Positions 1-10,690 of a stretch of 64,000 nucleotides of DNA are shown here, in pieces. Source of the DNA: Flaveria trinervia (lineage: Eukaryota; Streptophyta; Magnoliopsida; Asterales; Asteraceae); assembly GCA_025506515.1 (NCBI GenBank), contig CM046454.1:67767003-67831002 (forward strand), written 5' to 3'. Position 1 is the first letter of the stretch, and each line of letters begins with the position of its first letter. The notes under the pieces are model-generated. The model was not told where the DNA came from, ran no database searches, and saw only the letters and a list, made by a program, of their open reading frames with translations. The translations under genes were made by a program, and so were the position numbers.

Positions 1-500
1 TCAACACAAAGGATCAACTCCACAAATTTATCCTAAGGTGGATGCAGGATACTTTGTTGGTTATTCATCTACTTGCAAGGCATACAGAGTCTTCAACTGC
101 AGAACAAAGATGGTTGAAGAAACTCTACATGTTAAGTTTAATGAATCTCCAAAGGACAAGATTCCACAAAGTCCTGTGGAGTTATTTGATTTGGACATAC
201 TGCAATATGTTCCCTATCAAACTCCTGCTGTTGCTCCTGTCAACAGTTCACCACCTGGTGGTACTGCTGATGATGATGTGATGATTGCAGTACTCACCTC
301 TTTAGGTTTAGTGATCAGCTGCCTGACTCAACTAGACCTGATGTTCCTGTAGCGCCAGTAGCACCATCCACAACAAATGCTGATGAGATTTCTTCGAATT
401 CAACTTCCTTTGAATTACCATCCACTGATTGGTTTCAAGGAAATGATTCACCATCACCATCTGTTGCTGCTGAACCGGCTACAAACACTTGCACAGATCT
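1..500 (+). pseudogene. Z1 integrase C-terminal region and linker (fragment)
   Basis: An open stretch from 38 to 352 encodes the copia integrase C-terminal part, with the pattern DAGYFVGYSSTCKAYRVFN followed by EETLHVKFNE, which sits after the catalytic core in plant copia polyproteins. A frameshift near position 35 cuts it from the residues before it, and a stop at about 350 interrupts the Pro/Ser/Thr-rich linker that leads into RT. The matching part of Z2 lies at 10325-10633 and aligns almost residue by residue. The catalytic residues are upstream of the window and cannot be judged. Confidence 0.8.
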
Positions 501-504
501 CATT

Positions 505-1236
505 GTGTATCAAGATCTGAAGAATCACCCTATGTCTCAAATCATTGGTGATATCACTGCTGGAGTATCAACAAGAAGTCAATTGTCAAATTTCTGCTTC
601 TATGCTCTCTTCATCAGTCAGCAAGAGCCAAAGAATTATCACATTGCTTTAAAGGACAATGGATGGGTTGATGCCATGCAGCTTGAGCTTCTTCAGTTCA
701 AGAAACAGCAAGTGTGGGAACTGGTTCCTCTACCTCCAGGTAAGTGTGCAATAGGCACTAAATGGGTGTTTAGGAACAAAACTGATGAAAATGGGCTTAT
801 TGTTAAGAACAAGGCCAGACTGGTTGTTCAGGGGTTTGCACAAGAAGAAGGTATTGATTATGATGAAACCTTTGCCCCTGTAGCCAGACTGGAAGCAATT
901 CGATTGTTTTTAGCTTATGCTGCTTATCAAAAACTTAAAGTCTTTCAAATGGATGTCAAAAGTGCATTTTTGTATGGAAAAGTTAAAGAAGAGGTTTATG
1001 TATGTCAACCTCCAGGCTTTGAGGACAATAAACATCCTAATTGGGTGTATAAGCTTGATAAAGCTCTTTATGGGTTAAAACAAGCTCCCAGAGCCTGGTA
1101 TGAGACATTATCAAACTTTCTTCTGGAAAACAATTTCACTAGAGGCTCCATAGACAAGACTTTATTATTAAGAAAGCTGGGCAGCATAATCTACTTGTTC
1201 AAATTTATGTAGATGATATCATTTTTGCATCCTCTG
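505..1236 (+). pseudogene. Z1 reverse transcriptase domain (frameshifted)
   Basis: This is the copia RT region (RVT_2 type), which copies the element RNA into DNA inside the virus-like particle. It opens with the usual lead-in (KNYHIALKDNGWVDAM, then GTKWVFRNK). Motif A follows as QMDVKSAFLYG with the catalytic Asp, then YGLKQAPRAWYE. The active-site YVDD is at 1206-1217, but a frameshift between about 1165 and 1200 puts it in another frame, so the first reading frame stops at 1212. Z2 at 10691-11515 reads through this point, which shows that one base was lost in Z1. Confidence 0.9.
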
Positions 1237-1244
1237 ATCCAAAG

Positions 1245-2147
1245 TTGTGTGATGCCTTTACAAAGTTGATGCAACAGAAGTTTGAAATGAGTGCCATGGG
1301 AGAATTACAGTTCTTTCTGGGGTTGCAAATCAAACAAAAGGCTGATGGAATTTTTATTCATCAATCCAAATATACAAAAGATCTTTTGCAAAAGTTTGAT
1401 TTACAAAACTGTAAGCCCTGTTCTACTCCCATGAGCAGCACCACACAACTGGACTCAGATCAGAAAGGTAAAGTGGTTGATGAAACACTTTACAGATGTA
1501 TGATTGGGTCCTTGATGTATTTAACAGCTTCTAGACCAGATATTATGTTTGCTACATGTGTTTGTGCTAGATTTCAGGCTGCACCTAAAGAGTCTCATCT
1601 GATTGCAGTCAAGAGGATCTTTAGATATCTGCAAGGCACTCCATCTCTAGGTTTATGGTATTCTACCAGACATTCTGGTAAATTAGTTGCTTTTTCTGAC
1701 AGTGACTATGCAGGGTGTAAGTTGACCAGGAAATCAACTTCTGGTGGATGTCAATTCCTAGGCAACTGCTTGATTCTTGGCAGAGCAAGAAACAGACCTC
1801 AGTTGCTACATCCACTGCGGAAGCAGAGTACATTGCTGCTGCAAGCTGTACATCTCAGGTACTCTGGCTTCAAAACAACTTTTGGATTATGGCATTACAG
1901 AGACTAAGACTCCATTGTTAATGGATAGTGCTTCAGCTCTTTGCATTGTCAAAAATCCAGTCCAGCACTCTAGGACCAAACATATAGAGATCAGACATCA
2001 TTTTATAAGGATTTTTTTGAAAAAGGTCTGATTGATCCTAAGTTTGTGCCTAGTGCTGATGAGCTTGCAGACATTTTTACTAAGCCTTTGGATAGTTCAA
2101 CTTTCCAAAACCTGGTGTTAAGGCTTGGTATGCTGCAGCTAGAATAG
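1245..2147 (+). pseudogene. Z1 RT thumb and RNase H (frameshifted)
   Basis: This continues the RT after YVDD (SAMGELQFFLGLQIK) and runs into RNase H, which removes the RNA strand during replication. RNase H landmarks are AFSDSDYAGCK, KSTSGGCQFLG and the late MDSASALCIVKN plus SRTKHIEIRHHFIRD. A frameshift at about 1770 moves the EAEY segment to another frame, and another near 2005 breaks the tail. By comparison with Z2 and Z3 the polyprotein ends with MLQLE and the TAG at 2145-2147. That stop also marks where the pol-aORF spacer begins. Confidence 0.88.
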
Positions 2148-2901
2148 GTGACAACTACTGATGATCTCAGTAATTCATACTGATGATCATGAGTGCCTGT
2201 CACATATAAGTACTGATGAGCTCTTTTAACCTCAGTAGTTTTTTAACTACTGAAGGCTAAATGTCTCACAAGTACTGAAGTACTTCATCTGCTCTAAACT
2301 ACTGAAGTAGTTACAACTACTGATGCAGTCATAACTACTGCAATCAGTAAAAACAGATAAGTACTGATGTCCTATGAAACAACTGAAATCAGCCATAAAG
2401 ACTGATGAATGTGTTGAGGACAGTTTGAAACAGCTGAAAAGCTAAGAATTGACGAAAACAGCTGAAGAGAACTTTCTCTTCAGTCGTTTGTACAACTGCT
2501 GTTTCATTTTAAACAACTGAAGCAAAACCACGTCTTCAGCAGTTTTATAACTACTGATGACCAATACCAAGTCTTCAGTTGTTTACAACAGCTGATGACA
2601 AAACCACTGTCTTCAGTAGTTTCATAACTACTGATGACAAACACCATGTCCTCAGTTGTTTCAATCATCTGAAGTCAAAACCACGGTCTTCAGTAGTTTT
2701 CTAAACTACTGATGCCTAACACCACGACTTCAGCTGTTTCAACGTCTGAAAGGATAATACCATGTCAACGGTCGTTTAAAACTACTGATGACTAACACCA
2801 CATCCTTCAGTCGCTTCCTCACCCGTACCCTATAAATACCCTTAACCTGAGCTCTCCATGCTTCATCTTCTTCAAACCTAACGTTCCTCTCCAAAACTTC
2901 C
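2148..2901 (+). promoter_or_regulatory. Z1 pol-aORF spacer: hairpin-motif array ending in a TATA box
   Basis: This non-coding stretch is filled with CTTCAGTAGTT and its inverse AACTACTGAAG or AACTACTGATG. From about 2534 to 2815 the CTTCAG starts fall at 2534, 2573, 2611, 2650, 2688, 2728, about 2766 and 2805, a period of 38-40 bp. Most units contain both arms and could fold as hairpins, for example 2230-2256. The array stops before TATAAATA at 2831-2838, which is 71 bp upstream of the aORF ATG. I infer an internal promoter for the aORF. Z2 (12422-13011) and Z3 (52580-53172) have the same layout. Confidence 0.6.
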
Positions 2902-5900
2902 ATGGCGTCTATGCAAATTAAACCGCGACACAACTGTGTTGCCTACCTCACAAAATCGCCGATCTGGACTAAGTTCGATACTGCTATCGATCTTATGGTT
3001 CAGTCCCAATACAACAAGGCATTCCTTCTGAACCCCGTTTTACATGCCGAATCCTTGAACCAATTTTGGATGAACGTTACTGTTACAACTGAGGAGAGCA
3101 ACACACGATCCCTCCGGTCAGTCGTCAACAACAAAGAAGTAGTGATTACTCCTGCAACAATCCGTAAAATTCTTCAACTGAGTGATGCTACCTCTCCTGC
3201 TGGATATCCGAAGGGCACCATAGATCTATCATTTGCTCAGCATGGATATCAAGGTGATCTCAGTGCCACCACCATCATGAAGAAACACTTTAATGACGCT
3301 GAGCGCCTGATTTTTCATATGGTCAATGTATGTTTGGCCCCTAAGACATCGTCTTGGGATCAAATGTCCACCAAATGGCAGCAGGTAATGTATTCTATCC
3401 TTGAGCAACAACCACTGATTTTTCAGAATTAATATTTTCAGAGCTCAAAGATATGGCTCAAAAACTAACTGCCAACCGTTGGATACTCTATCCACGGTTC
3501 ATAATGGCCATTATTATAGACCAGCTTAATGCTGAGGGACTTGTTGGCTTGGGAGTCCCTGCTACGGCTGTTCTGCCAGAAGTATACTCCCGGCACAACT
3601 CTGACCGGACACTCAAACTGGCTGCCAAGCTGCGAAAACCCACGCAGCTGGAACCCACAGCCACCACCTCCAAATCCAATGTCCCCACCAAACCCACCAA
3701 AAAGAAACCCAAAATGGCTACTCAGGGAATTGAGTCCCCTGAGGATGCTCCTGCACCACAAACGCAGGATATATCCACTAGTCCTAACCCCCTAGTGGAT
3801 ACAATGACTCTTCCAGCCACAGCCGCTCAGGCTTCCTCTCAACAGGAGCCTGCAGCAACCCAAGGGGCACCTACTTATCTGGGATCTCACTCACTTGAGG
3901 AGATTGCCATTGAAGAGCACCATCCACCCCAGGTGCACACTGCTTCTAACCCTTACCCCAAACAACCACCCCTCACAGCCCAACTTTAATAGTTGCACAA
4001 GTGCTGACTCAATTGCACTCCTCACCCCCTCCCCAGAAACCACTTACTACTGGGAATTCCTCTACAATTGAGGGGGAGGAACACAGTGCATCTGAGAACC
4101 CACAGCACAGGGGTTTCCCAATTCTATCTCCTGTGTAGACAAGGAGCTTAGAATATCTAGTGAGGCTGCCACCTCCTCTGACTCAGCACATGACCAGAGT
4201 GAGGCTGGTAACATTGCTAAGACCTCCCTAGAGGCAACAGCTGATGATGGACATTGTCCTGAGGCTGGAAGTCCCCAGTACCAAGCACAAGGGGCACATG
4301 CACCAACTGGTCTACACCCAGTGCATGTAAATCCTGCTCTAAGCAGGAGGTCAGGTGATTCAGTATCAACTGATGATGACCTGAGCTTCTTCTATGATGT
4401 AGTTGCTCAAATACCATTCTAGAGGATGAGGTTAGCAGACTCAAAGAGCTGCTGGCCAAGATGTCTCAGGATGCAAGTCCATCTGCCACCATCATACACC
4501 CACAGATGGCACCTTCCCTTGAAGGTTCCCAAACACAGAGCCACCCCAAAATCAACCACCTGCCTCTGCTTCAGGCCCTACTTCTCAGGAACAGAACCCT
4601 CCTGAGCAAATAGGTGCTGTACTCCAAAATTCCCTCCCTCTCATCACTCCCATAATCACTGATATAGTGATCAAAGCCCTTGATGAGAGGCTTTCCTCAA
4701 CATTACAGCCCTGGTTGATGCTGCTGTCCAAAAGACTCTTTCTGCGGTACCAACCCCTTCCTCCAATGCAACCAAAAAGGGGGAGAGTACTGCAGTGAAA
4801 GAAAGAAAGAGGAAAAGATCTGAGGAAAAGGAAGAGGAGGAAAAAGAAAAGCAACCTCTGCTCACGTACAAGCGAAAGAGAAGTGCTGATGATCACACTG
4901 CTGAAGACAAATCCTTGGAGGAGCTGGTCAAAGAAGCTGACACCACACACAGCCGCTCCATGGATAAATAATGAACAACTATTCAGGCAGGGGTTTGACA
5001 CAGCCACACTGGATAGTGAGATCAGAAGGTTAGAAGTACAAGAGATACAAACCCGATGGGCAGGGTATGATGCTCTTGAGAAAGAGAGGTTGGAAATAAT
5101 GATCCGCTTTATTGCAAAATACTTGGGAAGATCATTAATGGAGATCCGCGCATGGTCCAGGGACAGCATTCTGGCTATAGCCACCAGAATCTGTCTGTCT
5201 GAGCAATTCAACAAAGGGATTATTGTGGAAGCCCTTGATGAGGCTGGGGCTGGCAAAAGGTTAGAGATGGCTAAACTCACAAAGGCGAAATTAACTACAA
5301 GGATGCTAGATCAACCTTCCCTTCCACCCACTCAAACAGATCCTATCCCTCAAATCTCCCAACCAACCTCTAAGCCAAAATCCAAACATCCTCTTTCTTC
5401 AAAACCAATCCCTTCACCAACCAACCATCCAGTGATGTACCCGAAGGAGGAGAAGGGTGCTGAGGATGGAAGAAGAAGAAGAAGAAGAGGATGAAGATGA
5501 TTGTGCCACTCTCTGCTGTTCTGAAGCTACCAAAACCCCGGAGTCAATCCATGATCACACCTGACTCTCAAAGGGAAATGGTCAGAGTCAAGATAGAAGA
5601 AGAAGAACAGCAGAAACAGCACGATGAGCAACTGTTGAAGATGGTTGACAAGGAATTTCCTCAGTCATCATCTATTCAAGCCATGAAAGGGCATGCTCAA
5701 AGGCTGTACACTCTCAGGCACACCTTTCAGTATCAGAAGAGAGAGTGAGAGTATGGCCAGACCCCAGGGTGAGTTCTAGAATCCATAAAAGAACTATCAC
5801 ACAGATACAACGGCCAAGTACGAAAAACAATAGAATCTACCATCATGTTGGCCGTTGTAGTCTCACCTTGGGAAATCATTGATGAATTCAAGAAAGCTCA

Positions 5901-6213
5901 CCAAGCAAAGAAGACACCTCAAGCCTTACTAGAAAACAAGATGATTAAGAAGGGGTTGTTATATAAAAAGCTTGAAGACATCCAAAAGAATGAGCTCCAG
6001 TTACTCCTTGAAGGCAACCATCCTGATGAATTTGTATATAGGGAGGTAACTACGGTGGAGCTGAAAAATGGCAGGACCATGAAGTACTTATCAGAGTACT
6101 ATGGTCCAGAGTTCTTCTTCGAAGGAGGAGCTGAAGAACTCTCTCAAGAGGAACAAATTGTTCTCCTTGAGGCCTATGTTCGTGAGTCATACAGACTCAT
6201 TATGGGGAAGTAA
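2902..6213 (+). pseudogene. Z1 extra ORF (aORF) downstream of pol, env-like position
   Basis: A broken frame of about 1,100 codons with unknown function. The N-terminal domain (2902-3560) starts MASMQIKPRHNCVAYLTKS and includes an ILYPRF motif after a frameshift at about 3430. A Pro/Ser/Thr/Gln-rich middle follows (about 3600-4700). Next come charged, helix-prone segments (about 4790-5700) and a conserved C-terminal block (5740-6213) with SPWEI, ENKMIKKGL, LEGNHPDEF and YLSEYYGPE, ending RESYRLIMGK and TAA. The start is the first ATG after the TATA box and matches Z2 and Z3. Sireviruses often carry an env-like ORF here. I see no convincing signal peptide or membrane segment, so envelope function is not supported. 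The N-domain resembles plant transposon protein domains of other LTR elements; this is an impression only. Confidence 0.75.
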
Positions 6214-6405
6214 ATCTCATGAATGGGATAACAACTCTGTGTCCAGTTCCCCAAAACAGAGTTCCCATTCATACTCTGCCAAACAAATATTTGAGATTTC
6301 TTCCCAGGCCGGAGCATACATGGGTCATCTTCTCTACTGATCAAGAAGGAAAAAGACCAACATTTTGGCCATCAATAAGTGGGAGTATAAATAAGTTAGA
6401 GGTTT

Positions 6406-6457
6406 TGGCTGCATTGGTTCAGGGGGAGTTTGTTGGACCAAAAGAACCAATGAGCCA
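6406..6457 (+). promoter_or_regulatory. Z1 polypurine tract within an inverted repeat
   Basis: AGGGGGAGTT at 6421-6430 lies directly before the LTR start TGTTGGACC at 6431 and would prime plus-strand DNA synthesis. The arms TGGCTGCATTGGTTC (6406-6420) and GAACCAATGAGCCA (6444-6457) pair across it with one bulged base. One arm is internal and the other lies in the LTR. The same design occurs in Z2, Z3, X2 and Y with unrelated arm sequences. Confidence 0.8.
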
Positions 6458-7325
6458 AGATCAGAAAATCTCTAAGTCCCACACGGTATCACAACAACTG
6501 CTGAAAGCCTCATCAGTAGTTTGACAAGTGCTGAAGACTTCAACAGCTGAAGATCAAGTGCTGAAGACCTTAACAGCTGAAGAACCAAAGTGCTGAAGTA
6601 CAACAGCTGAAGAACACAAGTGCTGAAGCTGAAAGACCAAAGTACTGAAGAACAACAGCTGAAGAGTTCACAAGTGCTGAAGATCAACAACTGATGTACA
6701 AAGTCTGAAGACAAAGACTGAAGACATCAGCTGATGATATCTACTGAAGTCATCAGCTGATGATGAAACACCTGAAGGTCAAAGTCTGAAGATCAAGTAC
6801 TGAAGCCTCAGTAGTTTGTCACAACTGCTGAAGAGTACTTCTTCAGTAGTTGTGATATCAGTAGTTTTATTTTCTATGTTTCAGTAGTTTTGTAAAACGA
6901 CTGAAGAGCTTGTTCTTCAGTCGTTGTAGTTTCAGTAGTTTTATATTTTGTACTTAACTTGCTGATATGTTCCCAGTAGTTGTGAACATTTCAGTAGTTT
7001 GTTAAGAATTAGTTATTTCTGTATTGGATCTGCCAGTTGTCACTTTCCGTGATAACAGCAGTGACTGTTGCACTCTATATAAGGAGTGACAACCTATTGT
7101 AATCATCGAGTGAAATGAGTAATTGAATGGAATGATTGATTGATTCGATTAGAAATATTCTACATCTATAAACATTCCTAGAAATCAGAAATTCATATTC
7201 TCTCCCTATAACTGTATGCGATCTTAATGCTCACAAATATCGTTGGCTTGCTACAATTTGTCTAATTCGTGTTTGTATTCCGCTGCTTTATATTCTGATA
7301 CGTCAAACTTGTGATCACTGATCCT
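6431..7325 (+). repeat. Family Z LTR between Z1 and Z2
   Basis: It starts TGTTGGACC after the polypurine tract. The first part is dense in CAGCTGAAG, GTGCTGAAG and CTTCAGTAGTT motifs. A TATA-like TATATAAG is at 7076-7083, followed by an R/U5-like stretch with ATTCCGCTGC. The 3' end is altered: the expected end CCTAACA is replaced by a join to mid-gag sequence at about 7325, with no primer-binding site. It serves as 3' LTR of Z1 and lies where the 5' LTR of Z2 should be. No target-site duplication can be assigned. Confidence 0.8.
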
Positions 7326-9106
7326 GTCAATCATCTCCTGCATATTTTGTTTCTCAAGGTCAAATGACATATTCTTATCCATGTTTTTACATGCCTCAGT
7401 CCAATCAGGTTCTAGTACCCATAGGTCAACAATCACATGCCCTACCTGAGCATCAACCATCTCAATCAAGTCAACAATCTCAATCTCAATCTCAATCTCA
7501 ATCTCAATCACATCAATGCTTTTTCACTCCTGTAGTTGTTGACTGGAGTAGTTACCAGATGATCTTTCTGGTTATTCTGAACAAGTTTTCTGGTGCTGGT
7601 CAAGATGGTGGTGAAAATCCTTTTGGAAATCTTGCTCTTATGGCCCTAGAGTCTACTGATGGTTCATGCTCAAATGCTTCATCATCACAGGTACCACAAG
7701 TATCTTCTGAGGCTAAGGCCAAGTTGTGTTATGAGTCATGCATAACTGCTTTTGCCTCAATTAGAGAAGCAAGTGTAGCTTGAATTAATCAAAATCTTGA
7801 CCTAGAGAAAGTGATTTCCAAAAGAAAAGCTAAGTTTGAGTCTGTTGTAAAAGAAATAGATGATGAGATTTACAAATTAAAATGCCAAATCACTGATGAA
7901 AAGGCTAAGGTAGAGGTCATTTTAGAAAATCATAAGAGTCTCAAAGAAACACTTGCAGCTACTCAAGTTGAGTGTGAACACTGGGTAACATCTTGTAAGG
8001 GGTTTGAAATGCTTCTCAGTAAGCAAACTGCTTCAAATGTGAAGTTTAGGATTGGATATAATCACACTGAACCTCCTACAGATTTTACTCCCAAGACAGA
8101 AGTAAAATCTGAAGGTGAAATCAATTCCCAAACCACATCATCATGTGTCTCATCCTCAAGTGATAATGTACAATCAGAGGATGAAGTTTGTAATAGTACC
8201 TCAGCTAATCAATCTGCTGATGGTCTTCTGCTGATGAACACATAATCAAAAAAAGCTGAGCACTTCAGGTGTTGTCTCAAAAGGTATTCAAACTACTAAA
8301 GAGTAAGTAACAACACCTGAAGAACATTTCAAACCAAATGGAACCAAACATGGTTTGACAACTGTAGAAGAATATATCAGGAAATCCAAATGTACTGATA
8401 GAAAACTTCTGAAGAACAAGTCTTCAGTTGTTACAAATCCTTCAGTACTTCACATATGTACTGGGAGTTAGAAAGTACTGAAGAACACACCTTTAGTAGT
8501 TTCATCTTCTTCAGCAGCTGATCAACAGAAGATGAAGAAAAAGCCATGTGAAATATGTGGTCTATTCAATCATCTCACTAATGAATGTTGGTACAGAAAG
8601 GGTTCCAAAATTAACAAAGATAAAATCATTAAAAAGAAAATTAATAAAATGAAAGATGAATTTGAAACCAAGTTTATGCCACAAACATCTCAACCTGATA
8701 AACCAAAGTCTTCACAAAAATCTAAATAGAAGAAAGTGGTTTATCATAAAACAGCTAAAAATATTCGTCAAGGCATATCAAAACAACAGACTAAGTCTGT
8801 GTCTTTCAAAAAAGAGGACACGGTGTGTCACAGGAACCATTCATAAACAAGTACTGATGTGTCTGCTGAACTGAAGGCTTTAACCAAATACAAGGACTTG
8901 TTATGATGGTTCAACATCTGTTGGGGAGAGTTAACCAAATAGATGTACCTGTGATTAAACTACTGAAAAGGAAAACTAAGCCAAAATTAAAGGAATCATT
9001 TTCAGCACCATCTCCATCTTCAAAGGAAAACAAATCAGTTAGTATAAAATTTGTTGATGAGAACAGACCCAAAACCAAAATGGTTTGGGTCTCAAAAGCT
9101 AACTAG
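7326..9106 (+). pseudogene. Z2 gag, middle and C-terminal part (broken)
   Basis: Gag forms the particle and binds element RNA. The preserved part begins at a segment reading PAYFV then QMTYSYPCFYMPQ, which aligns with the middle of the Z3 gag. A Gln/Ser stretch follows, encoded by five perfect CAATCT hexamers at 7475-7504. Then comes a coiled-coil-like segment (7811-8000, ending near KSLKETLAATQVECEHW). A CCHC-like knuckle CEICGLFNHLTNEC lies at about 8547-8590. The tail ends VWVSKAN at 9106. At least four stops or frameshifts break the frame (near 7783, 8245-8300, 8729 and 8870). The first CCHC knuckle seen in Z3 lies in the deleted part. Confidence 0.8.
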
Positions 9107-9118
9107 TTGTTGTAATAT

Positions 9119-9841
9119 ATGCAGGGTTCTTCAACATGCCATAGAAGCATGTGGTATGTGGACAATGGAGGATCTATGCATATGACTGGGAGCAGATCTT
9201 TTCTTCATGACTACTCTCAAGGAAAGAAGGGATTTGTTCCTTTGGTAATGATGCTAAGGGTTACATCATCGGCAAAGGCTTTCTTTCAAATGGTGAAATA
9301 AGGTTGATGATGTTAACCATGTGGAAAATCTCAAGCACAATTTGTTGAGTGTCAGTCAAATGTGTGATAAAGGACATGTTGCACTTTTCACCAGTCAGAA
9401 CTGTCGAATTCTGTCTTCAATGTTTTGAGTATGATTGACAAGATATTGGATGAACATACTCTTCTGAAGCCCAACAGGATTGGTAGAGTATATGCCTTAG
9501 ACTTATCAAAGAAAATTGATCTAAAAGGCCATCCATGTCTGTTCTCCAAGGCCTCTCCTCAGGAATCTGAACTTTGACACAGAAGGCTTGGTCATGTGAA
9601 TCTTGGAAACATGAACCAGCTGATCCTTCATGGTTTAGTGAGAGGTCTGCCATTAAAGGAGTTCAAATATGATGACAACTGCTCTGCTTGTTTAAAAAGA
9701 AAGCAACATAAAGTATCATTCCCTCCAATAGAAGAACCAAAGTCCACTGCTTGCTGGCAATTACTGCATATGGATCTTTTTGGTCCAGTAAGAGTGATGG
9801 GCATGGCAAAGAAAAAAATACAGTCTGGTAATTGTGGATGA
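9119..9841 (+). pseudogene. Z2 protease and GAG-pre-integrase region (broken)
   Basis: The segment opens MQGSSTCHRSMWYVDNGGSM. The aspartic protease signature of Z3 is DSGGSMHMTG; here it is DNGGSMHMTG, so the Ser beside the catalytic Asp is Asn. A frameshift at about 9240 and an in-frame stop near 9576 follow. The pre-integrase region contains RRLGHVNLGNMNQL (9582-9620) and CSACLKRKQHKVSFPPIEEP with the Zn-binding Cys pair. It then reaches LLHMDLFGPV, which holds the first integrase Asp. The Trp expected before the His-Arg-Arg motif is replaced by a stop. Confidence 0.8.
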
Positions 9842-10637
9842 TTATTCCAGATTTGTATGGACCTTCTTCTTACATTCAACAGATGACGTTGGTCAAATTA
9901 TTATCTACTTTGTGTTGCATGTGGAAAAGCAGTATTCTCTTTCTGTCCAGTGTGTGAGGATTGAAAATGGCATAGAATTTAGAAATCACACACTTGATGA
10001 ATTCTATTTCTCTAAGGGAATCAAGAGGCAATTTAGCATTCCAAGAACTCCTGAACAAAATGGAGTGGTGGAGAGAAAGAACAGGACCCTTATTGAAGCT
10101 GCAAGGTCAATGTTGGCTGATTCTGGTTTGCCACTAACCTTTTGGGCTGAAGCTGTAACACAGCTTGCTATGTGCAAAATAGAGTATTGGTAAATCAAAG
10201 GTTGATGAAGACTCCTTATGAAGTGTTACATCATTTGGCTCCTCTGATTTCCTTCTTTAGAGCATTTGGGTGTCGTTGTTATATTCTCAACACAAAGGAT
10301 CCACTTTAGAAGTTTGAATCAAAGGTGGATGCAGGGTACTTTGTTGGGTATTCATCTACTTGCAAGGCATACAGAGTTTTTAATTGCAGAACAAAGATTG
10401 TAGAAGAAACCTTGCATGTAAAGTTTAATGAATCTCCAAAGGGGAAAATCCAACAAAACCCTGTGGAGTTATTTGATCTGGACATACTACAATATATTCC
10501 TTATCAGTCTCCAACTGTTGCAGATTCTATGCATCCATCATCTCCTGCCACTTGTTATCCATCTGTTGGTATAAATCCAAGTTTTAGTGATCAACTGCCT
10601 GAGTCTACTAAACTTGATGTTCCTGTAGCTTAAGCAG
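9834..10637 (+). pseudogene. Z2 integrase core and C-terminal part (broken)
   Basis: Integrase inserts the cDNA into the host genome. The core reads MDDYSRFVWTFFLHS and later PEQNGVVERKNRTLIEAARS, so the catalytic Glu is kept. The second catalytic Asp is not: the usual R-S-D-N-G-T-E-F reads RIENGIEF at about 9958-9981, giving Glu for Asp. A frameshift at about 10150 breaks the frame, and a stop at about 10307 precedes the C-terminal part with DAGYFVGYSSTCKAYRVFN (10325 on). The linker to RT ends at a stop at 10631. Confidence 0.82.
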
Positions 10638-10690
10638 TTCCATCCACAACAAATGCTAATGAGATCTCTGAATCCTCTACTTCATTTGAA

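Larger units (their letters stand above)
1..7325 (+). mobile_element. Z1: 5'-truncated Ty1/copia (Sirevirus-type) retrotransposon
   Basis: The window opens inside the integrase end of this copy. The order that follows is integrase tail, RT, RNase H, a motif-rich spacer, a long extra ORF, a polypurine tract and an LTR. This order, the RT motifs and the inverted repeat around the polypurine tract fit the Sirevirus lineage. The coding parts have many frameshifts and stops, so the copy is dead. Its 3' LTR is followed directly by internal sequence of a second copy (Z2), so one LTR separates two same-family interiors. The 5' end lies outside the window. Confidence 0.85.

Noticed and set aside
2478..2830. 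CRISPR-like regular array
   Set aside because: Units are degenerate without constant repeats or unique spacers, and the DNA is a plant retrotransposon.
3390..3440. Intron in the Z1 aORF after the QQ codons (GTAATG to TTTTCAG)
   Set aside because: Z3 codes straight through the same stretch with conserved residues, so it is a frameshift in Z1.
4585..5280. 231-codon minus-strand frame with hydrophobic stretches
   Set aside because: It is antisense to the charged helical part of the Z1 aORF, which is conserved in Z2 and Z3.
7251..7511. Minus-strand frame with an EIEIEI repeat
   Set aside because: It is antisense to the CAATCT repeat of Z2 gag.
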